This document shows positions 21,280-29,729 of a stretch of DNA of 41,824 bases, in pieces; the first letter of the stretch is position 1; the number at the start of each line of letters is the position of its first letter. Both the position numbers and the translations under genes were made by a program. Location: NCBI RefSeq assembly GCF_000090795.2, contig NW_003546305.1, forward strand, positions 130,019 to 171,842, written 5' to 3'. Source of the DNA: Amphimedon queenslandica (Eukaryota > Porifera > Demospongiae > Haplosclerida > Niphatidae). The notes beneath the pieces are model-generated. The model saw only the letters and a list, made by a program, of their open reading frames with translations. It did not search any database and was not told the origin of the DNA.

Positions 21280-21407
21280 TTTAATGGGCATGGCTTAGAT
21301 CTGGCTATAAATAGTAACATCATTAAGATATGCAGGCTACAGTGATTTTAATTAAATGCGTGGGTGTTTCGCGCTCCAACCCTCCCCATCTTTTTAATGG
21401 GCTCCTG
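21272..21407 (-). repeat. Right terminal inverted repeat of the P-like element
   Basis: Reverse complement of the left repeat at about 85% identity by eye, reaching to the ATG of the second gene. It also holds a TATA-like stretch (TATTTATAG on the minus strand) upstream of that ATG. Confidence 0.92.
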
Positions 21408-21414
21408 GTTTTAT
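21408..21414 (+). repeat. Right target-site duplication of the P-like element, GTTTTAT
   Basis: Identical to 17250-17256; directly follows GGGCTCCTG. Confidence 0.9.
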
Positions 21415-23171
21415 AGAATAAAATTTCCTATGGTTTGGAAGGAATGGCTTTGATTGAGGTATGTATTCAGTGTCTCCATTTTTTCTATTTTATCCAATTT
21501 CTAATCAGCAACAAATTTGTAGATATTCATCTTCCATGTTATTTGGCATTGTTGGATAAAAGTCTTCAATTTTGCCTGAATTAAAAATTTCCTTGGAAGA
21601 TCGATCCATTGTAGTTAAATATAAATATTTTTTTCTGCTCCTTGTAAAAGGCTAGTACACATTCATGTACTGGACACATTAATATACTGTATTTTTCGTG
21701 ATTTCATGCATAGACTTTCACCTAGACAAAATTGCTAGCTTCATATAGTCCTACTTCTTTGGCTCAAAGTAATTATGGTCTGATTTTCCAAAACCTGCTG
21801 TATATGTTGTCACAGATACTGACTTTATCCCTATAGTCCTGTACATGACTCTTTCCTGCTGTAGTGACTATCCAGTTACATACTCAGTTCAGAAAAGACT
21901 TCTCTCTGTTATGCGTTGCAACTTCATATTTGTACGCCACAATTTCAACAATAAGTCTTTGATTTAACTTTTTGTCATCTTATTTGTGTTTATTGCATGA
22001 TTTCAAGCTTTTTTTAACATCATTAATGCAAATATTATCTGCCACTGGTCTACAAAAATTAAATTAGAACCTTGATTCATTGATCTTGCTGACTTTAATA
22101 CTTTGTTTGCAGTATGTGCTGCACTTGTACATTTGGTATTTTGTTAACAAAAACTTTAAATCAGGCACATGTAACTATCAGGTGTATGATAAATAATAAT
22201 GTTTGTATGAAAAAACAGACTTCGTCAGGGCAATCAATACTGACAACAGGAGCGCTTTCAATTCATCGGAGGAGAGGCACTCCACACAGTTGTTATTCTC
22301 TTTTAACATAATATTGCTCTACTTTGCCTAAAACATCTCTCAGGAGAATAACTATATTAAGGAATTCCTTGAACTTGTATGAGAATTGTCACGATACCAA
22401 AACAGGGTCCTCAGTACATTATCTAGAAATACTATATGATTGTGGTACATCGTTTACTTTTCTTAAATACTGTAATATAACAGCTGAATTGTATTCAGCA
22501 CAATTTAATGGTTGGAAAAGTGTTGGTGAGCCTTAGTCAGCAATCATTGCTTTGACCTGACCTTTCATACGGAACCAATATTGATTTGTGCCTCGTATTG
22601 GAGCCAACATAGTACTTGACTTGCCCTCAAGTTTGTTATGTCAAACGTTAATTTTTTATAACAATATTATTTCAGCAACAGTTTCACCAATATTGCTTCT
22701 TGTTTTTTAATACATTATATATGCCAGTTATTAAGGCCATGTTAATTTTTAATCCGTAATTGTGCAAACAATGTGATTGATTTGTACAAAATCACAAATC
22801 TTTGTTTAAAAGTCTAGATTTTATGAATTCGCTAAGTAATAAAGTCTGTGCTGGATAGCATTGTCTGGGATGATGCTCTCCATATTGCCCAGTTGGAAGT
22901 AAAGTAGAAAGGAATAACAAATCAAAATGCTCATTCCTGATGTGTTTTGGTGCTTCTTTTACATTCATAAATGTATATTCAGTGATATCAGAACCTGTTG
23001 CAACTTTTTTGTCATGATTTCTAATCACATATGTTCAAAGGCCTTCTATGTCTTGGATCATTTGCTTATTCAAGCTTTTTACAAGTAGTATTCCTGACTA
23101 CTTGTTTAACAGTTTTAGATGTTTCATTAATTGAATCATCATCTATGTTTGTGTAAGACAATTTATTACAT
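21415..23171 (-). pseudogene. Helitron B Rep half and Helitron_like_N region, broken; HUH motif deleted
   Basis: On the minus strand the block at 23028-22792 reads KVATGSDITEYTFMNVKEAP and then LLPTGQYGEHHPRQCYPAQT, matching Helitron C residue for residue apart from point changes. Further on, CAPIRGTNQYWFR-type sequence follows near 22600. The region that in C encodes GAPHYHILLW reads GTGCCTCTCCTCCG here (22276-22263 on the other strand), so nine bases including all three HYH codons are missing. Downstream, the segment at 21600-21415 matches the MDRSSK...IIEDFYPT block up to the P-element insertion point. Multiple stops are present. Confidence 0.85.
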
Positions 23172-23174
23172 AGT

Positions 23175-23530
23175 CTGTAGCTTATATGTTGGATTCAGGT
23201 GGATTATTCAAGATGGCGTCCAAATATACATTTTTCAAATGCCTATAACTTATTTATCTTACATTGTACAGCCTCATAAATGGCCTAGATGAGCTCTCCA
23301 TCAATGAGCGATTCTTCTAGTACCTTTAAAGTGGCCTGTACTGTAGCGAGAGCATTTGTAGAGAACAGGCCCAAATTCAAATTTCTGCAAAATTCCTCAG
23401 AATTTTTCTTCTTTCATCTTCTATTGACACAGAATTTTTGTAAGCCAGAAAACCGCTGGAGTTGGCTTTTACATCATTCCTTTGTGCTTGGGTCAAGGAC
23501 TGGACAAGTGGTTTCAAAAAGATGCAAGGA
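23175..23530 (+). repeat. Dispersed repeat family 2, long copy
   Basis: Collinear with 34300-34650. Shared blocks include TTTTTCAAATGCCTATAACT, CTTACATTGTACAGCC, TAGATGAGCTCTCC, CCTTTAAAGTGG, AATTTCTGCAAAATTC and TTGGCTTTTACA. Both copies keep an ATG-led frame beginning MSSPS and containing TFKV and ENRPK, but it is short and shifts frame, so coding is unproven. Confidence 0.8.
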
Positions 23531-23670
23531 GAGAACAAAATGTAAGACAAAATCTAGCTGCAGACACCACGTGGGTTTGTTGTTTGATGCCATTTTAATT
23601 ATGCGCACGTGATCAGCATGAATATAATTAACCTCACCACACAATCATAACAGAATATAATTTATAATTT

Positions 23671-24010
23671 TAAGAAAAAGAATGAAAACAATTAAATAAA
23701 AAACATTAAAAATGGAAAAGTAGTAAGATTATATTGGAAACAAGTAAAGAAACAAGAAGGTACTTGCAAACTGGTGATGTAAGAAATCCTACACTACTCC
23801 ATCAAAGACATGGCTTCATGTACAGTTAATTCAATATCATGAGTGGATCATTAGAATGTTTTTAGGTTATAGTCTTTATTCAGTGAAGTAGGATTTCTTA
23901 CATCACCAGTTTGCAAGCACCCTCTTGTTTCCTTACTCTTTTCAAATTTAATCCTACTCTTTTCTTTTTTAATGTTTCTTATTTACTTGTTTCTTTTAAT
24001 TTTCTTAATG
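23671..24010. repeat. Fold-back element with about 145-bp arms (340 bp)
   Basis: The best block is ACTTGCAAACTGGTGATGTA followed by AGAAATCCTAC (23761-23792), which pairs with GTAGGATTTCTTACATCACC (from 23888) followed by AGTTTGCAAGC. Pairing continues outward through AAGAAACAAG/CTTGTTTC and AACATTAAAAA/TTTTTAATGTT to the tips TAAGAAAA and TTTTCTTA. There is no coding capacity. Confidence 0.85.
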
Positions 24011-24158
24011 CTGCTTTTACTCTATTTACATCAACTATGCTATGCCCGACGTTATTTGATTTGGAAGGCTGTCATTAATAATAAATGTTCTGGATTATGC
24101 AAAATTTTGATTAAAATTTATACCAACCTCATTTTAAATTTCCATTGTTATTTTTATG

Positions 24159-25670
24159 GAAGAGGTAAATAAAACATTGCACCTTTAAGAGCCTTCAAAG
24201 AATTGTAGGTAGACACTTTTAAGGTGTGTTTTCCTAGTCTAACAATTGTCAGAAAACATTTTGCCCTCTGTATTACCAGGCAACTTAAAGGATCCAAAGT
24301 TTCCAATTTGTGTAGTGGCTCACTTTAACCCATTGAGCACCCAATGTGCTGGAATTTCCTTTTTTTCTAATAATTAGGTTAAAAATGATTACCAATTCAC
24401 ATAACTTTATTAAATGCTGTAGGATCATTCTTAGCAATGTAATGTAATAGAATATTCTAAACATTGAAATTTTAGCTTCAATGACATATTGTTTTCTTAA
24501 AAGCCTGTCACAGCTACGACAAGCTTTATGAGTCTGATCAGACAAAGCTTTCTTAAAGGCATGAATATATAGCAACTGAATACTTAAAATAAAGTACAGT
24601 ATTTAAGCTGGTACTCTAAATGGGTCATCTTCTTTACTATTATTAATAATGTAATGCACATTATCAAATTCAGTCTCATCTGCTTCACAGATTTTTAATT
24701 TTAGCAATTGTGCTGTGTCGCAATCAGCAAGAGCAGAAAGAATAATGTGTATTTTCTTGTGTATTTTCTAGCAACATAAAAGTGTTTTAAATGGTGTCTC
24801 AACAAAGGATAAAAAACAGATGCATCGTGTAAAATTGAACATGCTTTTAAGTCAGTGTCATTACCACTACACAGAATAGGATGGCGTACCATTTCAGAAA
24901 CAATTTTTGAATACTGTATTGTAGGAAGTTTTTGTAGCCAAAATTTTTGTGTATTTTCAGTTTTTTGAAAATCCACAAAAATATTATTGATTCAATATGG
25001 TTCAAGATGACCAAAAAGTAAAAAACCACAAAAATTAAAGCCACAAAATTGATTTTTGAATGGATCCCCGAGACTTTTCGGCTACGAAATTTTTTTACAA
25101 TACGGTATTTTAAATATTATTCAATATTATTTTAATCTTTCTTAATCACAGTTACATTTGGATGAACAGAGAAATCATGTCTACATGCATCTAAATTTAT
25201 CCTCAATTTTTAATGGGTTAGTCAAAAAGACGTCTTACTTCAATATTAGAACAACATGTAACATCACTCTCTAATAAAGGCTTGCACCTGTTTGAACAGT
25301 GCCATTTAAAGGTAGGCTTTTTCTTATTAGTATAAATTCTATTACTATCAATATTATCATCAGAGTAACTATCATCATTACATTTTTTCCATCAATGCAT
25401 GACACATCAACAATCCCTGCTACATAACACATGCCATTTGTATCAACAGGGATTGCAATTGGACTATCAACTTGGCTATCAGAATTACACGTCATTAGCA
25501 TACAAATATGCTGATTAATAAAAACAAGGCTCACTATTCTTTGTGTGACATTGCTCACCAAAATCAATATACCTATTTAACTTCAACTTCCTAATGCTAT
25601 TTCATGCCCATATCAAAGAACTACTTGATCTTCAGACAAAATATTTGACAGACATGCAAATTTATTCTAA
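24159..25670 (-). pseudogene. Helitron B N-terminal domain, broken
   Basis: On the minus strand this corresponds to Helitron C 36070-37400. Matches are SPIAIPVDTNGMCYVAGIVD (25470-25400), SEMVRHPILCSGNDTDLKAC (from about 24900), HAFKKALSDQTHKACRSCDRLLRK (24563-24490; split here by point changes) and the DUF6570-like LGTHLK-type end near 24220. The spaced Cys (CRSCDRLL) suggests a zinc-binding segment. It is interrupted by the MITE at 24912-25107 and by stops. Confidence 0.85.
24912..25107. repeat. MITE with TA duplication inserted in Helitron B (196 bp)
   Basis: The left end TACTGTATTGTAGGAAGTTT and the right end, reading TACCGTATTGTAAAAAAATT on the other strand, form inverted repeats that continue through GTAGCC(A/G)AAA. 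Helitron C at 36640-36641 has a single TA at the matching position, so the element is flanked by a TA duplication. This fits the Tc1/mariner group. Confidence 0.9.
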
Positions 25671-25676
25671 ACAGCA

Positions 25677-26307
25677 ATATCAATAGTCATCGACAATGAG
25701 ACTAAGAAATGGTGACAATTTCAGCTGCATTAGAAGGTCTTGTTCATGATGCTGACTGATTGCAGTAACAAACTCACAGTTGCTGCACAGACCTTGGTAA
25801 CTTGTTGGAATCTTACATCCTAGTTCCTGGACATGTTTATGCAGTTTCTTGGCTTTGAAAAATGCAATACATTCACGAGCTAAAAAATAGACATTTTTTA
25901 TTAGCAAAGTCGCTTCCTTCCAGATACAGAGCACATGGTCATAAACTTGTCTTGCTTCAACAGCCCTTAAAGGCTTTAGTGTTACTGTGATCCACTTATA
26001 GTCTGTGTCAATTAAGATTATTTTCTCCAGCCTTTAGCAAGACGTGACTTTCCTCTTACGTAGTAACTTGTTTTATAGGCCTTTTTACACACAAAACATG
26101 TGACAGTATCCTTTTCTTCATCATATTGTGCCCAGTCAAACTTCATCTGCCATCTGGACAAGTGTTTTCAAGTAGAAATACTAGATATAAGACAACTTTC
26201 TTCCATCTCTTCTTCGTCTTGCTTTTTTTCTTTCTCACTAGAACTTATTCCTTGTGAAATAAGAACAGCTGATCACTCTCACGTCTATGTTTCTTTCTTG
26301 ACGCCAT
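25677..26307 (-). pseudogene. hAT-like transposase fragment with TTF-type zinc finger
   Basis: The minus-strand ATG at 26307 opens MASRKKHRRESDQ. A shifted frame gives KHLSRWQMKFDWAQYDEEKD followed by TVTCFVCKKAY, the pattern of the TTF-type BED-like zinc finger found before DUF4371/hAT transposase domains (W..YDEE...CF.C). Another frame (25934-25680) reads ARECIAFFKAKKLHKHVQEL, then LCSNCEFV and LKLSPFLSLIVDDY, resembling the segment where hAT proteins place their first catalytic Asp. Two frameshifts and several stops are present and the C-terminal core is missing. The fragment ends where Helitron B homology starts. Confidence 0.55.
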
Positions 26308-26669
26308 GATACTGTACATTGTATGCACGTGTGACTTGTTTTGAAATGAATTAATAAGTTAATTACATTATTATATTATTCTATTTAAAACACAGAAGCA
26401 GAATGAAGACTTGCATGGAGTAAAGACAGATAAGGTATTGACACTTAAGCTTGCTTTACATTAGTCAGAAGTAACATTAAGTGTGCCATAGGCGTGCCAT
26501 ACAAGCTTCACAATGGCACGCTTACACCTTATGATTAGAGAAACTAGCAGATAAAGGATGTAGTATTCTTGCATATGCCAAGAATTACTTTCATTAGGTA
26601 TGTTGTATATGGAATTTGTTAACTGTATTTAGGAGGAAGACGGTTTACAAATTTTAAGGTTCTTCTTGC
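26308..26669. other. No recognisable feature
   Basis: AT-rich DNA between the hAT-like fragment and a small open frame. Nothing was recognised. Confidence 0.4.
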
Positions 26670-27104
26670 TTGTCTTTAAGGCCAAACAGAAGACGAAATA
26701 TGCTATTCAGGCAGGTATCTTATTACAATGTCACTTCACATTCACGGCTTATTTGGCGAAGGACTATAATTGCAGCAGGAAAAGTTGGCAGAAATATTTG
26801 TAAGGATCTTCATCACAAACATTTAAACGGAGAATTCAACGAAGCTGTTAGTCCTTTATCTTCTGATATTGGTGACCTGAGCATACAACAGATAGGCAAG
26901 TCATTACACAAGCTGATGACAGTAAAGACGAACTGTGACAAAATTAATGTTCAGGGATGACTCTCACTACTCATCATGCTAAAAAAACCAAGGATCTACA
27001 GAAAATCATAAGTGAACTCCACAAATCGAATACTTTTTTATCAGAAAAAGGTGGAAAGCAGTCACAATTCCCTAAATTTAAGGGCAACACTCCATCCATA
27101 TTAT
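26670..27104 (+). pseudogene. Unrecognised coding fragment with a frameshift
   Basis: Codons from about 26670 read GRNICKDLHHKHLNGEFNEA, then SIQQIGKSLHKLMTV, stopping at 26957-26959. A +1 frame then continues plausibly as MTLTTHHAKKTKDLQKIISE, then LHKSNTFLSEKGGKQSQFPK, to a stop near 27104. The composition (Lys, Gln, charged) looks like real protein in both parts. No domain is recognised and the start may be an exon edge. It could be a relic of an element gene. Confidence 0.35.
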
Positions 27105-27232
27105 GAATAAGTCAACTAAAAATATGGCTCAATACTTAAGTCAGGAAAATGATCTGAACATCATTAAAAAATAATTAGTTTTATCTCTAAATTATTTACT
27201 TAGTTGTATTATTAGTCATCATTAGAATTATT

Positions 27233-28495
27233 TTAAAGTGTAACTGCAGTGATTTTTAGGGTATTTATTTTATGGTCTTAATATGATTGCCTGACCATAA
27301 TAATGATGTGTTCCAACTCCTATTGTCTAAAAAAATTTATTCACTGAGATATGAGCCTTCAAAAATGCACATTTTGCTTCCTTTCAATTTACTTCCTGTC
27401 AGTGGGTGTGGCTAAACGTGACGTCATAAGAGGCATAGATGCAGATAACTCCATTCCTTTATAGGGGGAAATGCAGAGGTGTATTTAGGGGGGGGGCTGA
27501 GGGGGCTTGAGCACCCCCCTCATGGCTGGGCTCAGAAAAAATTACTCAAATCCTGGACTCTTGCATCACTACCAAGCCTCCTAACAAAGTTATTTAGCCC
27601 CTGGTCATGATTTCAGCAGTTTCCAGTGCTTTAAGGAGCAATCAGAAGTACCAGTAACATGGCAGCTCGCATGGCAGTATGCTTGAAATGATCTTGGCCC
27701 CACCTGTAATTGACAAAAATGCAGGAAAAGGCTGTTTCACCGCCGTAAAAGTGGGTGTGGCCAAAATCGCAGCGCGCTTCGCGCCCTCAGCACCCTTCCT
27801 CTTCTATTCCTAGATACGCCCCTGAAATGATCCTTTATTCTCATGCCTTGTAATGTAATAGCACTAATTTAAAGATTGGGATCATTAGCTTTCATTATCC
27901 TAAGCATGCAACTGCAAGAAAAAGTCTTAATACCACACTTTGGTGAACCTTCTTACCATAGGCAGCTGCAGGCCTAAGCATTGGGGGTCATTGCCTAGGC
28001 TAAAAATTACTTTTGAAGCAGAAACAATGCTATTATAAGCTTATTTATCCTCTTTACCACACCCTTTTAATTATAAATGCCTAAGCTGAGTTGGACCTCT
28101 ACAGCCACCAAAGCCTCTTACCACACCACACTGGTAAATCTGCTCGCTTGCTTCTTTTGAGTTTTTTCTTGCAGTTGCATGCTTAGGATGATGAAAGCTA
28201 ATGATCCCAATCTTTAAATTAGTGCTATTACATTACAAGGCATGAGAATAAAGGATCATTTCCCCCTATAAAGGAATGGAGTTATCTGCGTCTATGCCTC
28301 TTATGACGTCACGTTTAGCCACACCTACCGACAGGAAGTAAATTGAAAGGAAGCAAAAAGTGCATTTTTGAAGGCTCATATCTCAGTAAATAAATTTTTT
28401 TAGACAATAGGAGTTGGAACACATTATTATGGTCAGGCAATCATATTAAGACCATAAAATAAATACCCTAAAAAATCACTGCAGTTACACTTTAA
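27233..28495. mobile_element. Fold-back element with TTAA ends (1263 bp including nested insert)
   Basis: TTAA at 27233-27236 and at 28492-28495 flank inverted ends AGTGTAACTGCAGTG and CACTGCAGTTACACT. The arms are about 330 bp each: 27237-27473 plus 27825-27915 on the left, and 28155-28491 on the right. They are nearly identical apart from a few changes. The TTAA duplication is typical of piggyBac-type and related transposases. The loop (27916-28154) shows no coding sequence, so the element is non-autonomous. A second element sits in the left arm at 27474-27824. Confidence 0.88.
27474..27824. mobile_element. Nested MITE, CAGAGGTGTATTTAGG ends (351 bp)
   Basis: The left tip CAGAGGTGTATTTAGG and the right tip, reading CAGGGGCGTATCTAGG on the other strand, are inverted repeats. 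AAATG lies directly outside both (27469-27473 and 27825-27829). The uninterrupted site exists in the opposite arm of the host fold-back as GGGGGAAATGATCC (inverted, around 28253-28267), so the 5-bp duplication is confirmed within the window. Confidence 0.9.
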
Positions 28496-28569
28496 TTGTG
28501 AACGTAAGAATTTAATTAGTTACTAGTACATGTATATTCGGTACATTAATGGAATGCATAAATTATTAT

Positions 28570-29035
28570 AGACAATACTAGAATTTACAATCATCACAAT
28601 CACAAGCAGATAAACATGTGCCACAACATCAATATCCAACTGGCTTATCTTTAGAACAATAATCAAAATCTTTGAAAAGCACTTCCCTACGACAATGTTT
28701 AACATTCTCACAGCATGATACAGTTTCTGCTTCCATAAATTGGAGTGATGCATCACTATTACAGTAACATAAACAAGCTGTAGTAGTTTTTCCATCCCTT
28801 TCACCTCTTTCAGATTCTTGAATGTACATTTCAAGATCAGAGAGTGAACCCCATTGAATGATGTGTCACACATTGAGGCAGTCAATTCCCATTCCTAAAG
28901 CGACTGTTGCCAACACTATTCTGAACCTACTGTTGGGACTAGTAAAATAATTTAGAATTGAGTTTATATTTCCTTTTGTGTTTCATGCTGTCAACATGTC
29001 GACAAATCGGAATTGGCTGATGTTGACATATCCCA
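28570..29035 (-). pseudogene. RecQ-like DNA helicase C-terminal fragment
   Basis: The minus strand reads FVDMLTA, stop, NTKGNINSILNYFTSPNSRF, then RIVLATVALGMGIDCLNV (helicase motif V), stop, HIIQWGSLSDLEMYIQE and a changed motif VI (SERGERDGK where RecQ proteins have GRAGRDGK). Further on are CENVKHCRRE and a cysteine cluster CCGTC....CDCDDC, as in the zinc-binding part of RecQ family members. RecQ helicases unwind DNA 3'-5'. The ATPase N-terminal half is missing, three in-frame stops are present and the arginine finger context is altered. Such RecQ-like copies occur in several invertebrate genomes in mobile contexts, which I infer here from the neighbours. Confidence 0.75.
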
Positions 29036-29221
29036 CAGAATCAGTTCTCTTCCTTGAGACTACCGTATTCTGGGAAATATTAGTTGCTTAAAAGTAACAA
29101 TCGTAATTATTTCATTGCCAAAAAATTTCTTACATAGACTGGTGTGCGAAATTAAACCAAGTAGAAAATAAAAGTTATAACAAAATTAATGAATTATATA
29201 AATTTATAACCGGACAGCAGC

Positions 29222-29569
29222 ATGGCTACCGCTACAATTTCTTGCAGTTTTCAGATGCCTTTGTTTATCAGGGGATATCATGTCTACAAAAGTGTAAGGA
29301 ATGCTTCAATAGGAGATAAACTCCATTGTATAAGAGAATCTGGTAATAATATGGAGAGATATGCTATTGCTGTTATGGAAGGAACTTCTATTGTTTGTCA
29401 CCTTCCAAAAAAGATGTTTCATGTATGCTCCCTCTTTATAAAGAAAGAAGGTAAAATTATGTGTAAGGTGACAGGTTCACGATGATTTTCTTCTGATTTG
29501 CCACAAGGTGGCTTAGAAATTCCCCATGCAGTCAGCTTTACTGGGAGTCCTGAGAATATTAGGAAGTGA
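29222..29569 (+). pseudogene. HIRAN-like small protein gene with one nonsense codon
   Basis: The ATG at 29222 opens MATATISCSFQMPLFIRGYH. The frame contains IRGYHVYKSV, IGDKLHCIRESGNNMERYAI and VCHLPKKMF, a pattern like HIRAN domains (REp-N-yD-AI-V, then G-lp), which bind 3' DNA ends in HLTF-type proteins. The TGA at 29483-29485 probably replaced CGA in GSRR. The same frame continues FSSDLPQGGLEIPHAVSF to a stop at 29567-29569, giving about 115 residues. Apart from the one stop the frame is whole, so loss may be recent. It lies between the RecQ-like and pogo-like fragments with no evident link to either. Confidence 0.6.
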
Positions 29570-29729
29570 AAGACCTTAATTACTAGATCTAGATAGTCAA
29601 ATGATCATGTTATTCATAACTTTGTACCGTTACTATCATCAAGAAACATTAAATAATTTCAATTTTAATTATTATTTATTTTATGTACTATAATTAAAAC
29701 AACTGTCATATATAAGTGGTCTAAAGTAG

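Larger units (their letters stand above)
17257..21407. mobile_element. P-element-like DNA transposon, 4151 bp, two convergent genes
   Basis: The element starts CAGGAGCCC and ends GGGCTCCTG, with inverted repeats of about 135 bp and a 7-bp direct duplication GTTTTAT outside. It lies inside Helitron B, and the uninterrupted site is visible in Helitron C. Inside, a spliced transposase gene runs rightward from 17386 and an unrelated gene runs leftward from 21279. Their stops are 70 bp apart. P-superfamily elements typically make 8-bp duplications; seven identical bases are seen here (an eighth would be a mismatch). Both genes carry nonsense codons, but the structure is complete, so the insertion is probably younger than the Helitron it disrupted. 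Confidence 0.92.
23172..24158. mobile_element. About 1 kb insertion/replacement inside Helitron B
   Basis: Helitron B matches C up to ATAAATTG on one side and to TTTATTTACC-CTTCC on the other. The roughly 180 bp that should lie between (C 37400-37560) are replaced by this unrelated DNA. It holds a copy of dispersed repeat family 2 (from 23175) and a fold-back element (23671-24010). Confidence 0.75.
15620..25670 (-). mobile_element. Helitron copy B (degenerate, interrupted by other elements)
   Basis: Read on the minus strand, the order is an N-terminal domain (25670-24159), Helitron_like_N and Rep (23171-21415), then linker and PIF1 helicase (17249-15620). It aligns block by block with Helitron C at 35.1-41.07 kb, so insertions can be placed against C. 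Three interruptions are clear: a MITE at 24912-25107, about 1 kb of repeat DNA at 23172-24158 replacing about 180 bp of C, and the P-like transposon at 17257-21407. Stops and shifts are numerous. At the 5' side the homology ends near 25670 against a hAT-like fragment; at the 3' side it ends near 15620 against MITE copy 2. Confidence 0.9.

Noticed and set aside
21291-21291. Upstream ATG at 21291 as start of the second P-element gene
   Set aside because: Kept as an alternative only; the ATG at 21279 sits in the TTAAAATGGC block mirrored at the other end.
22324-22536. Plus-strand open frame resembling 38405-38175 on the minus strand
   Set aside because: Both are antisense to the same Rep segment in Helitron B and C; the similarity comes from the real gene.
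27233-28495. Autonomous piggyBac transposon
   Set aside because: TTAA borders fit, but the interior has no transposase coding sequence.
28523-28885. 120-codon minus-strand open frame
   Set aside because: It overlaps the RecQ-like fragment in another frame; the RecQ frame carries the recognisable motifs.
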